Positions 27,206-37,031 of a stretch of 64,000 nucleotides of DNA are shown one piece after another. The notes beneath the pieces are model-generated. The model did no database searches. It saw nothing but the letters and a program-made list of their open reading frames with translations, and was not told where the DNA came from. The DNA is from Pseudomonas chlororaphis (lineage in GTDB: Bacteria; Pseudomonadota; Gammaproteobacteria; Pseudomonadales; Pseudomonadaceae): NCBI RefSeq assembly GCF_000783395.1, contig NZ_JSFK01000031.1:1-64000 (forward strand). Direction: 5' to 3'. Both the position numbers and the translations under genes were made by a program. Position 1 is the first letter of the stretch, and every line of letters starts with the position of its first letter.

Positions 27206-30166
27206 ATGCACCGGAACACGCCCCAAATCACTGTGTATGACGCTCGCGGCGCAGTGGCGCGCACGGTTGCCTATTGCAGACGTTCTGCCGAGGATTCGCA
27301 GGCGTACGTCAGCCAAACCGTCGACGACTTCAAGCATCGGGCCAGCCACAGTCGCGATCCCCGACTGTTTGCGCTGTTTCGAAACGATCCATCGACACCG
27401 GCCAACGAAACCAGCGTCACGAGCCTGTCCGGTGCGTCGCTGTTGTCCGTCAATAGCGACGCGGGCTGGCGGTTGAGTTTGTCCGGGGCCTCCGGTCTGC
27501 CAATTGATACCTGGGATCAGAAGCTCAATCACCATCGCATCGACTATGACCAACTGTTGCGGCCAGCATCGGTTTTCGAGCATGAGGCGCAGGGGGCGGT
27601 GCGCCGCAGCGAATGCTTTTCCTATGCGGATAGCAGCGCCGAGTCGGCATCGCACAACCGCTGCGGACAGTTGATTCGTCATGACGACACCGCAGGCAGC
27701 GAAAATTTCGACGAGTTCAGCCTCCTCGGATTGCCCTTGAAGCAGGCTCGGCAGTTTCTCGACACACTGGATCCGCCGGACTGGCCGCAGAGTCAGGCCC
27801 TGCGCGAGATCTTGCTGGAGCCTGAGGCCGCAGTCACCCGCACGGGCTATAACGCCGTCGGCGAGCCGGTCTATGTTCTGGATGCCTTGGGCAATGAACA
27901 ATGTTCGCGTCAGTCCTTGGCCGGTGCGCTTTCCGAAAGCCTTTTGAAGCTGGCGGGTGCTGATCAATACAGCAGACTGGTCGGTGACGTTCACTACAAC
28001 GCCGCCGGCCAGGTAGAGCAGCAAACAGCGGGGAACGGGGTCATCACGCGCAGCACGTTCCAGGCAGAAAGCGGGCTCCTGAGCACGTTGATCGCCCAGG
28101 TTGCAGGCCGGCCCCTGCTACAAAGTCTGGCGTACGACTATGATGCGGTGGGTAATCTGATCAGTGTCACAGACAGGGCACAGCCGATTCGATACTTTCG
28201 AAATGAGCGCATCGTTGCGGTCAATACCTACCGTTACGACTCCCTTTATCAACTGATTGAAGCCAGTGGCTGGCAGCGGATCAATGCGCCAGCAGGCCCG
28301 CATTTGCCCGAATTCGTCTCTCCGCCAGATCCCAATCAGTTGGAAAACTATCTGCAAACGTACCATTACGACGAAAGTGGGAATCTGCTGACAATGCACC
28401 ACCATGCAGGAAGTGGTCAGCGCACCGAGCGTACTGCTGTGGCCGCATTCAGCAATCGCAGTTTGCCGTATACCGCCAACGGTGACCGGCCGGGAGAACA
28501 AGAGATAGCCGCCGGGTATGACGCCAATGGAAACCTCAATGTGCTGCAAAAAGGTCAGAATTTACGCTGGGGCAGTCGCAACCAACTGCTTCAGGTCGAT
28601 CAGGTCGTCCGTGCCGACTCGGCCAACGATGGCGAGTGCTATATCTATAACGGTGAAGGCCAACGGGTATGCAAAATCCGCACAACCGACAGCGTCAATC
28701 TGACCCGCCTGCATGAAACCCGATATCTGCCCGGGCTGGAAATCCGTAAAGCCCCCGAGCAAACCCTGCATGTCATCAACGCTCAGGCCGGTCGCTGCAC
28801 AGTGCAGGTTTTACATTGGGAGCAAGGCAGGTCGGCGCGGATCGATAAAGATCAACAACGCTACATCTTTAACGATCACCTGAACTCCAGCACTCTGGAA
28901 CTTGATGCCGATGCGCAACTCATCAGTCAGGAAAGTTACTACCCGTATGGCGGCACAGCCTGGTGGGCCGGGCGTGACAAAGTCGAAGCCAGTTACCGGA
29001 CAGTGCGCTATTCGGGCCAGGAACGGGATGCGACAGGCTTGTATTACTACGGGTTTCGCTATTACCTGCCGTGGCGTCAACGATGGCTGAGTGCCGACCC
29101 CGGTGGTGTTCACGACGGGCTGAATTTGTATCGTATGGTGGGCGCAAACCCGATCGGTTTCGTCGACTTGCAAGGGTTGAGCAAGACCCGGGTTACCAAG
29201 GGTGAGCGCGGCAAAGCTGTAGCAGCCGGGGTGATCCGCGGGGCGATCAAGGGTATCGCCGGGAACCGGGCCAAACACTTGGCAAAAATGGGCCTTAATG
29301 CCGCTTTGGGTCAGTTGGCTCGTTATCCCTTGGCGGTCATGACTGGCGCTTCGTTAGCTTATGCATCAGCAGCCAGCGCCGCGCATGTTCTTGACGAGCG
29401 TGGAACCGGTGGCATGGGGAAACATCTGGCCGTGGGAGCGATGGGGGCGTTGGGTTTTGCCACTGGTTTTACAGGCGGTTTTGTCAATGCTGATCCGATC
29501 GGTGTGTTGAGTGACGTTGCAAAGGATCTGGGTGGGGTGACCGCTGGCAGGGTTGTCTCTCGTTTCGGGCCTTCGATTGCTTATGACGCCAGCGCCACCT
29601 TGGGATCACAAGCTATCAATATGGTCGCCAGCCTGGGCGTCAATTTCGTTGAGGGTATGTGGCTGGGGCCGGTATCGAAGAGCGTGAACCCGATCTTGAG
29701 GTCCGCCGTCAATGGCGCTTTGAAAAGCTTCGTCGGTGACAATATCCGTGCTTCGGAATTTGTCCCGGCCAGTTACAAGGAAAGCAGGCACGGCGATCCG
29801 GTGAGTTTTCCAACCCTATCGGGGACACAAAAAGCCGCAAAGACATTTTTGCATGACACGGCGATGTCGTCTGTTTACGGCCTCGGCAACACGGGTATCA
29901 ATAGCTTGGTGACGCTCTCATTGGGTGAAAATACCGGCGATTCAACGCTGCGAGCAGGCCTGGACAATCTTCAGGTCGCCAATGAGGCCGATGCAGTTGT
30001 GGGGGAGATAGTGCTGTCAGGTGCGCGTCTGGATGAAGTGGACGCCATCCCCAACGAAACTACCTCTAAAGCGAGCACAGGAGATAATTTGCAAGCTGCG
30101 CAAGAAAAACGAGCGACGCGCAGCCTGCGCAGGAACGGCATGGAAATGCACCCGATGAATCCTTGA
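27206..30166 (+). CDS. TccC-like RHS-repeat toxin protein with variable C-terminus
   Basis: A 986-residue RHS protein resembling the C component (TccC/SepC) of insecticidal toxin complexes. The N-terminus (ITVYDARGAVARTVAYCR, then SRDPRLFALF and SGASLLSVNSDAGWRLSLSG) matches TccC openings; YD-type repeats run to about residue 560; the RHS-associated core with RYSGQERDATGLYYYGFRYY and LSADPGGVHDGLNLYRMVGANP ends near residue 655. The remaining 330 residues are the toxin part: Gly/Ala-rich, hydrophobic, no recognised motif. In Tc toxins the RHS shell encloses this part until release. GAGG lies 7 bases before the ATG. No TcA or TcB gene is in the window, so it is an orphan C component or a separate RHS toxin. 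Confidence 0.85.
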   Translation: MHRNTPQITVYDARGAVARTVAYCRRSAEDSQAYVSQTVDDFKHRASHSRDPRLFALFRNDPSTPANETSVTSLSGASLLSVNSDAGWRLSLSGASGLPIDTWDQKLNHHRIDYDQLLRPASVFEHEAQGAVRRSECFSYADSSAESASHNRCGQLIRHDDTAGSENFDEFSLLGLPLKQARQFLDTLDPPDWPQSQALREILLEPEAAVTRTGYNAVGEPVYVLDALGNEQCSRQSLAGALSESLLKLAGADQYSRLVGDVHYNAAGQVEQQTAGNGVITRSTFQAESGLLSTLIAQVAGRPLLQSLAYDYDAVGNLISVTDRAQPIRYFRNERIVAVNTYRYDSLYQLIEASGWQRINAPAGPHLPEFVSPPDPNQLENYLQTYHYDESGNLLTMHHHAGSGQRTERTAVAAFSNRSLPYTANGDRPGEQEIAAGYDANGNLNVLQKGQNLRWGSRNQLLQVDQVVRADSANDGECYIYNGEGQRVCKIRTTDSVNLTRLHETRYLPGLEIRKAPEQTLHVINAQAGRCTVQVLHWEQGRSARIDKDQQRYIFNDHLNSSTLELDADAQLISQESYYPYGGTAWWAGRDKVEASYRTVRYSGQERDATGLYYYGFRYYLPWRQRWLSADPGGVHDGLNLYRMVGANPIGFVDLQGLSKTRVTKGERGKAVAAGVIRGAIKGIAGNRAKHLAKMGLNAALGQLARYPLAVMTGASLAYASAASAAHVLDERGTGGMGKHLAVGAMGALGFATGFTGGFVNADPIGVLSDVAKDLGGVTAGRVVSRFGPSIAYDASATLGSQAINMVASLGVNFVEGMWLGPVSKSVNPILRSAVNGALKSFVGDNIRASEFVPASYKESRHGDPVSFPTLSGTQKAAKTFLHDTAMSSVYGLGNTGINSLVTLSLGENTGDSTLRAGLDNLQVANEADAVVGEIVLSGARLDEVDAIPNETTSKASTGDNLQAAQEKRATRSLRRNGMEMHPMNP

Positions 30167-30173
30167 CGGCGCA

Positions 30174-31844
30174 TCACTGCCGGATCATCTCCCTGACCTT
30201 GGCGGTCAACAGATCGAACGTGAACGGTTTGGTGATCATCTGCATCCCCGAATCGAGGAACCCGCCGCGCACCGCCGCGTGCTCGGCGTAACCGGTGATA
30301 AACAACACCTTCAGACCTGGCCGATATTGACGGCCGACTTCCGCCAGTTGCCGGCCGTTCATGCCCGGCAGCCCGACATCGCTGATCAGCAGATCAATGC
30401 GCTGCGTCGAGTTCAGAATCGGCACGGCGCTGTCGGCATCCCAGGCTTCGACAAAGGCGTAGCCCAATTCACCGAGCACTGCACAAACCAGCACGCGTAC
30501 GGCCGGGTCATCTTCGACGATCAGCACGGTTTCGCCGTCCAGCGCATCCGGTGCCTGTTGAATGTCGGCGTCGGGACTTTCCAGTTCTTCACCGCGAAAA
30601 CGCGGCAGATAAAGTCTGACCGTGGTGCCCTCATCGATTTCGCTGTCGATCGAGACATGCCCGCGGGACTGCTTGCTGAAACCGTAGATCATCGACAGGC
30701 CCAGCCCCGTGCCCTGGCCGATCGGTTTGGTGGTGAAGAAAGGATCGAATGCACGGCTGACAACACTTTGCGGCATGCCGCTGCCGTTGTCGGTGACGCT
30801 GAGCATCACGTAATCACCGGGTTCGAGGTTGCTGTAGGCCTCGGTGAATTCGCGCTTGAGCACCTGATTGCTGGTCTCGACCACCAGTTTGCCGCCGTCC
30901 GGCATGGCATCGCGGGCATTGATCACCAGGTTGAGCAGGGCGCTTTCCAGTTGATTCGGATCGGCCTCGGCGACCCACAACTTGTCGTTGAGGCGCATGT
31001 CCAGTTGAATGCTTTCGTTGAGGCTGCGCTGCAGCAGCTCACCCATGGACAGCACCAGCGTGTTCATCTGCACGGCTTTGGAGTCGAGCGACTGGCGGCG
31101 TGAAAACGCCAGCAGACGATGGGTCAGACCGGCGGCGCGATTGGCCGAGGTCACGCCCAGATCGATCAGGCTATCGAGGTCATCCGTGCGCCCACGGGCC
31201 AGACGCCGACGCAGCAACTCGAGGCTACCGATGATGCCGGTGAGCATGTTGTTGAAGTCGTGGGCGATGCCGCCAGTGAGCTGGCCGACCGCTTCCATTT
31301 TTTGCGACTGGCGCAGCGCTTCTTCGTTGTGGCGCAGTTGCGCGGTGCGCTCTTCGACCTGTTGCTCAAGGGTTTCCAGCGTCGATTGCAGGCGCCGTTC
31401 GCTTTCACTCAAGTCGATCAGCCGGTCGCGGGCTTCGTATTGTCGTCGTCGGCCGCGCAACGCGGCCGAGACCATACTGACCAGTGTCGCGGGATGAAAC
31501 GGTCGTTCAAGGAATGTCACGTTGCCCAGCAGATCGCTCAGGCGCGAGGAGGGGCCTTGTTCCTGACCGCCGTGATGGGTCAACAGCACAATCGGCAGAT
31601 CCGACCAGGCAGGTTGCTGTTCCAGGTGCAGGAACAATGCCTCCAGTTCCGGCCCGCGCAACGCTTCAGCAGCGACCAGCACCAGACCGGCACCCAGTTC
31701 AAGTTCCGTACACAGCGATCCCAGGCTGGGGGTGACCAACCCTTCGTAACCGGCCTCGTTGAGGATCATCAGCGCAATCTGGCTGTCGCGACCCACGGGC
31801 GCCAGAATCAGTGCCCGTTCGGCCAGCGGCACTTGAACCGTCAC
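30174..31844 (-). CDS. Hybrid sensor histidine kinase with degenerate N-terminal receiver
   Basis: A 556-residue soluble kinase. The N-terminal 130 residues are receiver-like but the usual acidic pair and phosphoacceptor are replaced (LILAPVGR; VLVAAEALRGPE), so it is probably a pseudo-receiver. Then a coiled coil (about 140-185), HisKA with the histidine in GGIAHDFNNMLTGI near 195, HATPase_c with NLVINARDAMPDGG, DNGSGM and GTGLGLSMIYGF, and a C-terminal receiver with aspartate in LISDVGLPGMNG. The GTG start overlaps the stop of the KaiC-like gene (GTGA) with AGGAAGAG before it. The pair is thus translationally coupled, and KaiC probably feeds this kinase or the reverse. Confidence 0.92.
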   Translation of the reverse strand: MTVQVPLAERALILAPVGRDSQIALMILNEAGYEGLVTPSLGSLCTELELGAGLVLVAAEALRGPELEALFLHLEQQPAWSDLPIVLLTHHGGQEQGPSSRLSDLLGNVTFLERPFHPATLVSMVSAALRGRRRQYEARDRLIDLSESERRLQSTLETLEQQVEERTAQLRHNEEALRQSQKMEAVGQLTGGIAHDFNNMLTGIIGSLELLRRRLARGRTDDLDSLIDLGVTSANRAAGLTHRLLAFSRRQSLDSKAVQMNTLVLSMGELLQRSLNESIQLDMRLNDKLWVAEADPNQLESALLNLVINARDAMPDGGKLVVETSNQVLKREFTEAYSNLEPGDYVMLSVTDNGSGMPQSVVSRAFDPFFTTKPIGQGTGLGLSMIYGFSKQSRGHVSIDSEIDEGTTVRLYLPRFRGEELESPDADIQQAPDALDGETVLIVEDDPAVRVLVCAVLGELGYAFVEAWDADSAVPILNSTQRIDLLISDVGLPGMNGRQLAEVGRQYRPGLKVLFITGYAEHAAVRGGFLDSGMQMITKPFTFDLLTAKVREMIRQ

Positions 31845-33343
31845 AAGTGCTCTTCCTGCAACAGCGGGTTACTCGCGCCGAGGTAGGTAGGGACGCCACG
31901 CAGTACGCCCTGAAAGGCTTCCAGCGGTTCACCGATGGTCATGCCTTGCGTGGAAATACGGTATTCACGAATGGTCGATTCGTGGCTACCGGTGCGTTTC
32001 TTGATGATCGAGATCGCGCGGCGGACTTTGCCCAGTGCTTCGAAGTAGCGCAACAGAATCACCGTGTCTGCCAGATAAGTAATGTCGACCGGCGCTTGCA
32101 TGTCGCCGACCAGACCATGCTGGGCAACCGTCATGAACGTCGCCGCGCCTTTGCGGTTCAGGTACAGCAACAGTTCGTGCATGTGCAGCACCAGCGCGTT
32201 TTCTTCCGGCATTGCTGCCTGATAGCCGTTGATGCTGTCGATAACCACGGTTTTGATTTGACCTTCATCGACGCAGCGCCGCACGCGGTGGGAGAACTCG
32301 CCCGGTGACAGTTCGGCGGCGTCGACCTGTTCGATCAACAGATTGCCGGTCGCCTGCAGCGCCTTGAGGTCGATGCCGATGTTTTTCATGCGTTCGAACA
32401 GCAGGCCGAGTTCTTCATCGAAGATAAACAGTGCGGCTTTCTCGCCACGGAGCACGGCAGCGGCGGCGAAGATCATCGAGATCAGCGATTTGCCGGTACC
32501 GGCAGGGCCGAGAATCAGCGTGCTGGAGCCGGTCTCGATGCCGCCGCCGAGCAGGGCGTCCATTTCCGGGATGCCACTGGACAGCTGCAAACGCGCATAG
32601 TCACCGCGATGTTCAGCCGCCACCAGCCGTGGGAACACATGCACGCCATCGCCCATGATGGTGAAGTCGTGGAAACCACCGCGATACTTCTGGCCACGGT
32701 ACTTGACCACCCGCACGCGCCGGCGCTCGGCGCCGTAGTTGGGCGTCAGTTCTTCGAGGCGAATCACCCCGTGAGCGACGCTGTGCACGGTTTTGTCGAG
32801 GGACTCGGTGGTCAGGTCGTCGAGCAGCAGTACGGTGGCGTTGTAGCGCACGAAGTAATGCTTGATGGCCAGAATCTGCCGGCGATAACGCAAAGAGCTT
32901 TGGGCCAGCAAACGAATCTCCGACAGGCTGTCGAGCACCACACGCGTGGGCTTGAAGCGTTCGACTGCTTCGAAAATCTGCTTGGTGGCTTCACCCAGTT
33001 CCAGGTCGGAGGAATACAGCAGGCTCTGCTGGTGTTCAGCATTAAGCAGACTTTCCGGGGGCGTCAGCTCGAAGATCTTGATGTTGTCATCCAGCGTCCA
33101 GCCGTGGGACAGCGCCCCTTGCCTTAGTTCGCGCTCGGTTTCCGAGAGCGTGATGTACAACGAGCGTTCGCCGGCTTTCGCGCCGGCCAGTAGAAAATGC
33201 AAAGCGACCGTGGTTTTACCGGTACCGGGTTCACCCTCCAGCAGGAAAACATGACCGCGAGACAAGCCACCGGCGAGGATGTCGTCCAGACCCACAATGC
33301 CGGTAGCGGCTTTCGCACTGATCAACTCGTTAGAAGTAGACAA
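31841..33343 (-). CDS. KaiC-like double-domain ATPase
   Basis: A 500-residue RecA-fold ATPase with two KaiC domains: Walker A GEPGTGKTT near residue 33 and GPAGTGKSL near 275, each followed by Walker B-like segments (RVVLDSLSEIR; TVVIDSINGYQ). In cyanobacteria KaiC is the clock core; in Pseudomonas such proteins are linked to stress and signalling with adjacent kinases. I prefer the TTG giving LSTSNELISAK because AGAGGG lies 6 bases before it; an ATG five codons upstream at 33358 has no ribosome site. No kaiA or kaiB gene is near. It overlaps the following kinase gene. Confidence 0.9.
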   Translation of the reverse strand: MSTSNELISAKAATGIVGLDDILAGGLSRGHVFLLEGEPGTGKTTVALHFLLAGAKAGERSLYITLSETERELRQGALSHGWTLDDNIKIFELTPPESLLNAEHQQSLLYSSDLELGEATKQIFEAVERFKPTRVVLDSLSEIRLLAQSSLRYRRQILAIKHYFVRYNATVLLLDDLTTESLDKTVHSVAHGVIRLEELTPNYGAERRRVRVVKYRGQKYRGGFHDFTIMGDGVHVFPRLVAAEHRGDYARLQLSSGIPEMDALLGGGIETGSSTLILGPAGTGKSLISMIFAAAAVLRGEKAALFIFDEELGLLFERMKNIGIDLKALQATGNLLIEQVDAAELSPGEFSHRVRRCVDEGQIKTVVIDSINGYQAAMPEENALVLHMHELLLYLNRKGAATFMTVAQHGLVGDMQAPVDITYLADTVILLRYFEALGKVRRAISIIKKRTGSHESTIREYRISTQGMTIGEPLEAFQGVLRGVPTYLGASNPLLQEEHL

Positions 33344-33372
33344 AAAATGCCCTCTCATGACTAAGGGAAGCG

Positions 33373-33397
33373 AGGCCGCCAACTAATCGAGCGGCCT
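33373..33397. other. Hairpin upstream of the KaiC-like gene
   Basis: AGGCCGC pairs with GCGGCCT across an 11-base loop, in the 131-base gap between the TPR gene and the KaiC-like gene. There is no T-run after it on the minus strand, so it is not a standard terminator; it may be a structured leader. Confidence 0.45.
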
Positions 33398-33474
33398 GAA
33401 TAACTTGACCTTGCGCCGTGATGGCAGTTCCGAAATTCCTTGCCGGATGTGTCGAACACGCTGTCGAAAGTGGC

Positions 33475-34530
33475 TCAGAGACCCTGCTGCAAGGCCGGAT
33501 CATCCGGGTTGAGCTGTTCCAGTTGCGCCAACAGAATCTGTACGTTCTGCAGTTGCCCGCTTTCTTTCCAGTAGTTGATCAGCAAGACCCGCGCCTTGCG
33601 GTCAGCAGGGTGGCGCTGAACGATTTCCTGCAACTGCTTTTGCGCCGCTTCGAGTTCTTCGGCGCTGTGCAGGGTGGTGGCGAGGTCGTAGCGGTAGTCC
33701 TTGTTGTCGGGTTCCAGCTCGACGGCTTTGGACAAACCGAGCAGGGCGTATTCGCGCTGATCGTGGTGCAACAGCCAGAGACCGAGAGCATGTTGCAGGT
33801 AAGCGGAATCGGGTTGCGCTTTGAGTTGTTGCCCCAGCAATAGCCGGGCAGCGTCGGTTTGGCCCTGGCGATCGAGGACATCGATCTGCATTACCAGCGC
33901 CTGCAGATTGCCGGGCTCCAGGCGCAGGGTATTATCGAGCGCGACCTGCGCCTCCTTGAGTTCGGCGTTGTGTAGATGCAGCCGGGCGATTTGCGCGTAG
34001 TTGGCGGCGCTTTCCGGTTGTGCCTTGAGTGTTTGTTCCCAGCCGTCGATTGCTTGTTGCAGCGGTGCGAAGTACAGACCCAGTTCATCCGGGGTCAAGC
34101 CGAGCAGGGCGTTGATTGCGGCAAAGCGCACGGTTTGATCTTCATCCTCGAGCATTGGCCCGAGCAACAGGCTGCGTTGCCCGCCTGGCACCAGCCCCAC
34201 CACGCTTTTGATCGCCGCCAGCCGCACGGCGGGGGCTTCGTTTTGCAGGTCCGTGTCGGCCAGCTTCAACGCCTGTGGACTCGGATAGTTAGGCAGCTCG
34301 CCATGCAGCCACACGCGGCGCTTGACCGAGATGTCCGGCCGGCCCAGCTGTTGATATAGCTGACGCGCCGCGCCCGGTTGACCCTTGCGGGCAGCATCCA
34401 GCGCTTCGCTATAACCGTGCTTGATCGCATCGGGTATGACCGGGACGGTGCTGCGCACCGACAACCAGGCCACGACGATGACAAGCACAAGGCCCAGGCA
34501 GATAAGCAGGTAGCGGCGAGACTGAGGCAT
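33475..34530 (-). CDS. Membrane-anchored TPR/HEAT-repeat protein
   Basis: A 351-residue protein with one N-terminal membrane helix (RYLLICLGLVLVIVVAWLSV, about 6-25) and the rest periplasmic or cytoplasmic helical repeats. A HEAT-like segment (APAVRLAAIKSVVGLVPGG, TVRFAAINALLGLTP) at about 100-150 is followed by TPR units (ANYAQIARLHLHNAELKEAQVALD; YLQHALGLWLLHHDQREYALLGL; YRYDLATTLHSAEELEAAQKQL). Such proteins are scaffolds for complexes. The start MPQSRRYLL has GGAAA upstream. It lies 131 bases before the KaiC-like gene on the same strand and may be cotranscribed with the KaiC-kinase pair. Confidence 0.8.
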   Translation of the reverse strand: MPQSRRYLLICLGLVLVIVVAWLSVRSTVPVIPDAIKHGYSEALDAARKGQPGAARQLYQQLGRPDISVKRRVWLHGELPNYPSPQALKLADTDLQNEAPAVRLAAIKSVVGLVPGGQRSLLLGPMLEDEDQTVRFAAINALLGLTPDELGLYFAPLQQAIDGWEQTLKAQPESAANYAQIARLHLHNAELKEAQVALDNTLRLEPGNLQALVMQIDVLDRQGQTDAARLLLGQQLKAQPDSAYLQHALGLWLLHHDQREYALLGLSKAVELEPDNKDYRYDLATTLHSAEELEAAQKQLQEIVQRHPADRKARVLLINYWKESGQLQNVQILLAQLEQLNPDDPALQQGL

Positions 34531-34701
34531 GCAGGTTTCCGAAACAGGCGTACTTGAGCAGAGCGGCAAGCTTCGGTCAGCTCGGGCCACGAGTCAAACC
34601 CTGTGCATGCGAATCGCCCTACAAGTTGCGTCGACTCAGTTACCCGTCAGGCTTTCGATGCAGTGTCTACGCTTGCAGAAGTCGATTCGTTGAGTGTGCC
34701 C

Positions 34702-36837
34702 ATGCAAGCCCTGTTCACTTACTTCAAGACGGTGATTCATCCGGGTCAGGCCGTCCTGCTGTTTGCCCTGCGAACCATTGCGGCGGGATTGTTGACGCTG
34801 TATCTGGCGTTTCTGTTCGATCTCGATCAGCCCAAGTGGTCGATCATGGCGGTGGTGATTGTCAGCCAGCCATTGGCCGGGATGGCGCTGGCGCGCAGTT
34901 TTGGCCAGGTGATCGGCACGACCCTTGGTGCGGCGGTGGCGGTGTTGATCATGGCCATTTTTCCTCAGGCACCGCTGCCATTCATCACTACCCTGGCACT
35001 GTGGTTGGCGCTGTGTACGGCAGGCGGAACGTTGTTGCGTTACACCAGCTCGCAAGCGTTTGTGCTCAGTGGTTACACCGCTGTAGTCGTGGCGTTATTG
35101 GCGATTCCCGATCAGGACGGGACCTTTTTATTGGCCGTGACCCGCGTTACCGAAACCTTGCTGGCCGTAGCCTGCGTATGCGTGGTCAGCCTGTTGACGG
35201 CACGCCCGCAGGCGGTGGCCAAGGGGTATTTCGCCAAGGTTGATCAAGTGATCAAACTGGCCGCCAGTCATGCTGCGGCGGTGCTTCGTACCGAAGAAAG
35301 CGAGGCTGACTTCCTGCGCCGGCAAATGCAGCTGCTCGGGGAAATCAGCGCACTTGAGGGCTTGCGGCGGCATTTGTATTTCGATGCGCCGCGTTTGCGC
35401 AGCGCCAACAACCTGGTGCTGTTGCTCGGCAATCAGTTGATGTTGCTCACCTCGCGGCTGACGGCGTTGCGGCATCAGCGGCAATTGCTTACAGAGCGCT
35501 GGGAAGGCGAGCTGCCACTGGAAGTCCAGCGGCTGCGCGCCGAAGAGCTCGCGGTTCTTGATCAATTGGCGGAGCAGGGACGTTCGGTATCGGCCGATGC
35601 GCGTCATCGTTTCATCACCCTGCAGAAGCAATTCGATGACCTGGCCTATGAGGCCGAACAATTGACCGAGGACATGAGTGCCACGCTGCGTTCTCTGGCG
35701 TGGGCGTTGCGCTGGGAGCAGGCGCGGCTGCTGCAGCAGCTCGAACAGATCCTTGAGTTGAGCGATGCCATTCAGGAGGGGCGAGAAGCCAGTTGCCTCT
35801 ATCGCGGTCAGGCGAGCCCGCTGCACCTGGATTTCACGCTGGCGTCGATGAACGCCATCCGCGCCTTCACTGCGTTGCTGGTGGCGGGGCTGATCTGGAT
35901 CGAAACCGCGTGGGACGGCGCCCGTGGCGGGATGATTCTGGTGGGCATCCTCTGCTCGTTGATGGCGACGTTTCCGCGACCATTGCTGGCGGCGCAGAGT
36001 TACGCACGGGGGTTGGGATTGGCGTTGCTGGTGTCGGCGCTCTATCAGTTCATGCTGGTACCCTCGATCAGTGACTTCGAACCGTTGGCGCTGATGATCG
36101 CGCCATTGTTGTATGTCATCGCGGTGGGACTGGCGAGCCCTGCGACGGCCGGCATCGGCATGGGGCTGGGCTTGTCGAGCTTCCTGATGATCGGTCCGCA
36201 GAATGTCGGTACCGGGCAGAACACCGCCATTCAATGGTTCGAGTTTGCCGGCGCCTATGTCAGCGCGGCGATGCTGGCGTTGATCGTCTACGCATGGGTT
36301 TTTCCGTTCCGCCCGGCGCTGCGCATTCGTCGTTTGTACAACGAAGCACGGGAACAGGTGTATGCCTTGAGCAAGTTGCCGGCCACCGATGAACAGCAAT
36401 TTGCTTTTGAAAGCCGCATGGTCGACCGCTTGACCAGCATGCTCGGTTTGCTGCCGGCGGTTAACAGCCGCGCCATGCAGCAACTGTATGAAATCAGCCT
36501 GGGGTGCGTGGCACTGGGTGTGGCAATGCACCAGTTGCGTCAGCAGGCGCACAACAATGCGCTGCTGACAGATGCCTTTACTCAGCGTCTGGCTTCGGCC
36601 GTGCGCAAGACCGGGCGCTTTGTCGCCGGGCGGCAGGATGTACAACTGGCGCCGTTGTTGACCACGCTGCATACATTGGGCGATGAGCTGGATGAACTGC
36701 ACGTCGCCAGCCATGAGCATGTCTGGTCGCTGTTTCGTATGCGTGTGGCTTTGTTGATCGTCGTGTCATTTCTGCAGCGCCATGGTGAAACCCTCCAGCG
36801 TTCTGTCCCGGAAGGAGAAGCAGCCCTTGCCCATTGA
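34702..36837 (+). CDS. FUSC-family efflux protein (AaeB-like)
   Basis: A 711-residue inner-membrane transporter of the fusaric acid resistance/AaeB family. Two sets of membrane helices (about 15-175 and 385-530, e.g. AVLLFALRTIAAGLLTLYLAF and IAPLLYVIAVGLASPATAG) flank a cytosolic helical region. WSIMAVVIVSQPLAGMALARS near 45-65 is the FUSC signature area. It exports aromatic or weak acids together with an HlyD-type adaptor. The ATG MQALFTYFK was chosen over an upstream one that adds 33 unrelated residues; its ribosome site is weak. It overlaps the DUF1656 gene downstream. Confidence 0.9.
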   Translation: MQALFTYFKTVIHPGQAVLLFALRTIAAGLLTLYLAFLFDLDQPKWSIMAVVIVSQPLAGMALARSFGQVIGTTLGAAVAVLIMAIFPQAPLPFITTLALWLALCTAGGTLLRYTSSQAFVLSGYTAVVVALLAIPDQDGTFLLAVTRVTETLLAVACVCVVSLLTARPQAVAKGYFAKVDQVIKLAASHAAAVLRTEESEADFLRRQMQLLGEISALEGLRRHLYFDAPRLRSANNLVLLLGNQLMLLTSRLTALRHQRQLLTERWEGELPLEVQRLRAEELAVLDQLAEQGRSVSADARHRFITLQKQFDDLAYEAEQLTEDMSATLRSLAWALRWEQARLLQQLEQILELSDAIQEGREASCLYRGQASPLHLDFTLASMNAIRAFTALLVAGLIWIETAWDGARGGMILVGILCSLMATFPRPLLAAQSYARGLGLALLVSALYQFMLVPSISDFEPLALMIAPLLYVIAVGLASPATAGIGMGLGLSSFLMIGPQNVGTGQNTAIQWFEFAGAYVSAAMLALIVYAWVFPFRPALRIRRLYNEAREQVYALSKLPATDEQQFAFESRMVDRLTSMLGLLPAVNSRAMQQLYEISLGCVALGVAMHQLRQQAHNNALLTDAFTQRLASAVRKTGRFVAGRQDVQLAPLLTTLHTLGDELDELHVASHEHVWSLFRMRVALLIVVSFLQRHGETLQRSVPEGEAALAH

Positions 36838-37027
36838 TTTCGAGATCGGCGGCGTCTACCTGCCGCCCATTGCCCAAGCGTTATTGTTGGCCATACCGAT
36901 CTTCATGGTGCTGGACTGGGGGTTGCGGCGGTTGGGCGTACTGCGACTGGTCTGGCATGAAGCGCTGTTCGAAGGCGCCTTGTATGCCTGCGTCTGTGCC
37001 ACGTTGATTCTGCTGATGGGAGCCTGA
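36827..37027 (+). CDS. DUF1656 small membrane protein
   Basis: A 66-residue inner-membrane protein with two helices (IAQALLLAIPIFMVLDWGL and ALFEGALYACVCATLILLMG). The opening LPIDFEIGGVYLPP is diagnostic of DUF1656 proteins, which are always between FUSC and HlyD genes. I chose a TTG at 36827 with GGAG 9 bases upstream, inside the 3' end of the FUSC gene; an ATG at 36782 would add 15 residues not typical of the family. Probably an accessory subunit of the efflux pump. Confidence 0.9.
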   Translation: MPIDFEIGGVYLPPIAQALLLAIPIFMVLDWGLRRLGVLRLVWHEALFEGALYACVCATLILLMGA

Positions 37028-37031
37028 TGCT

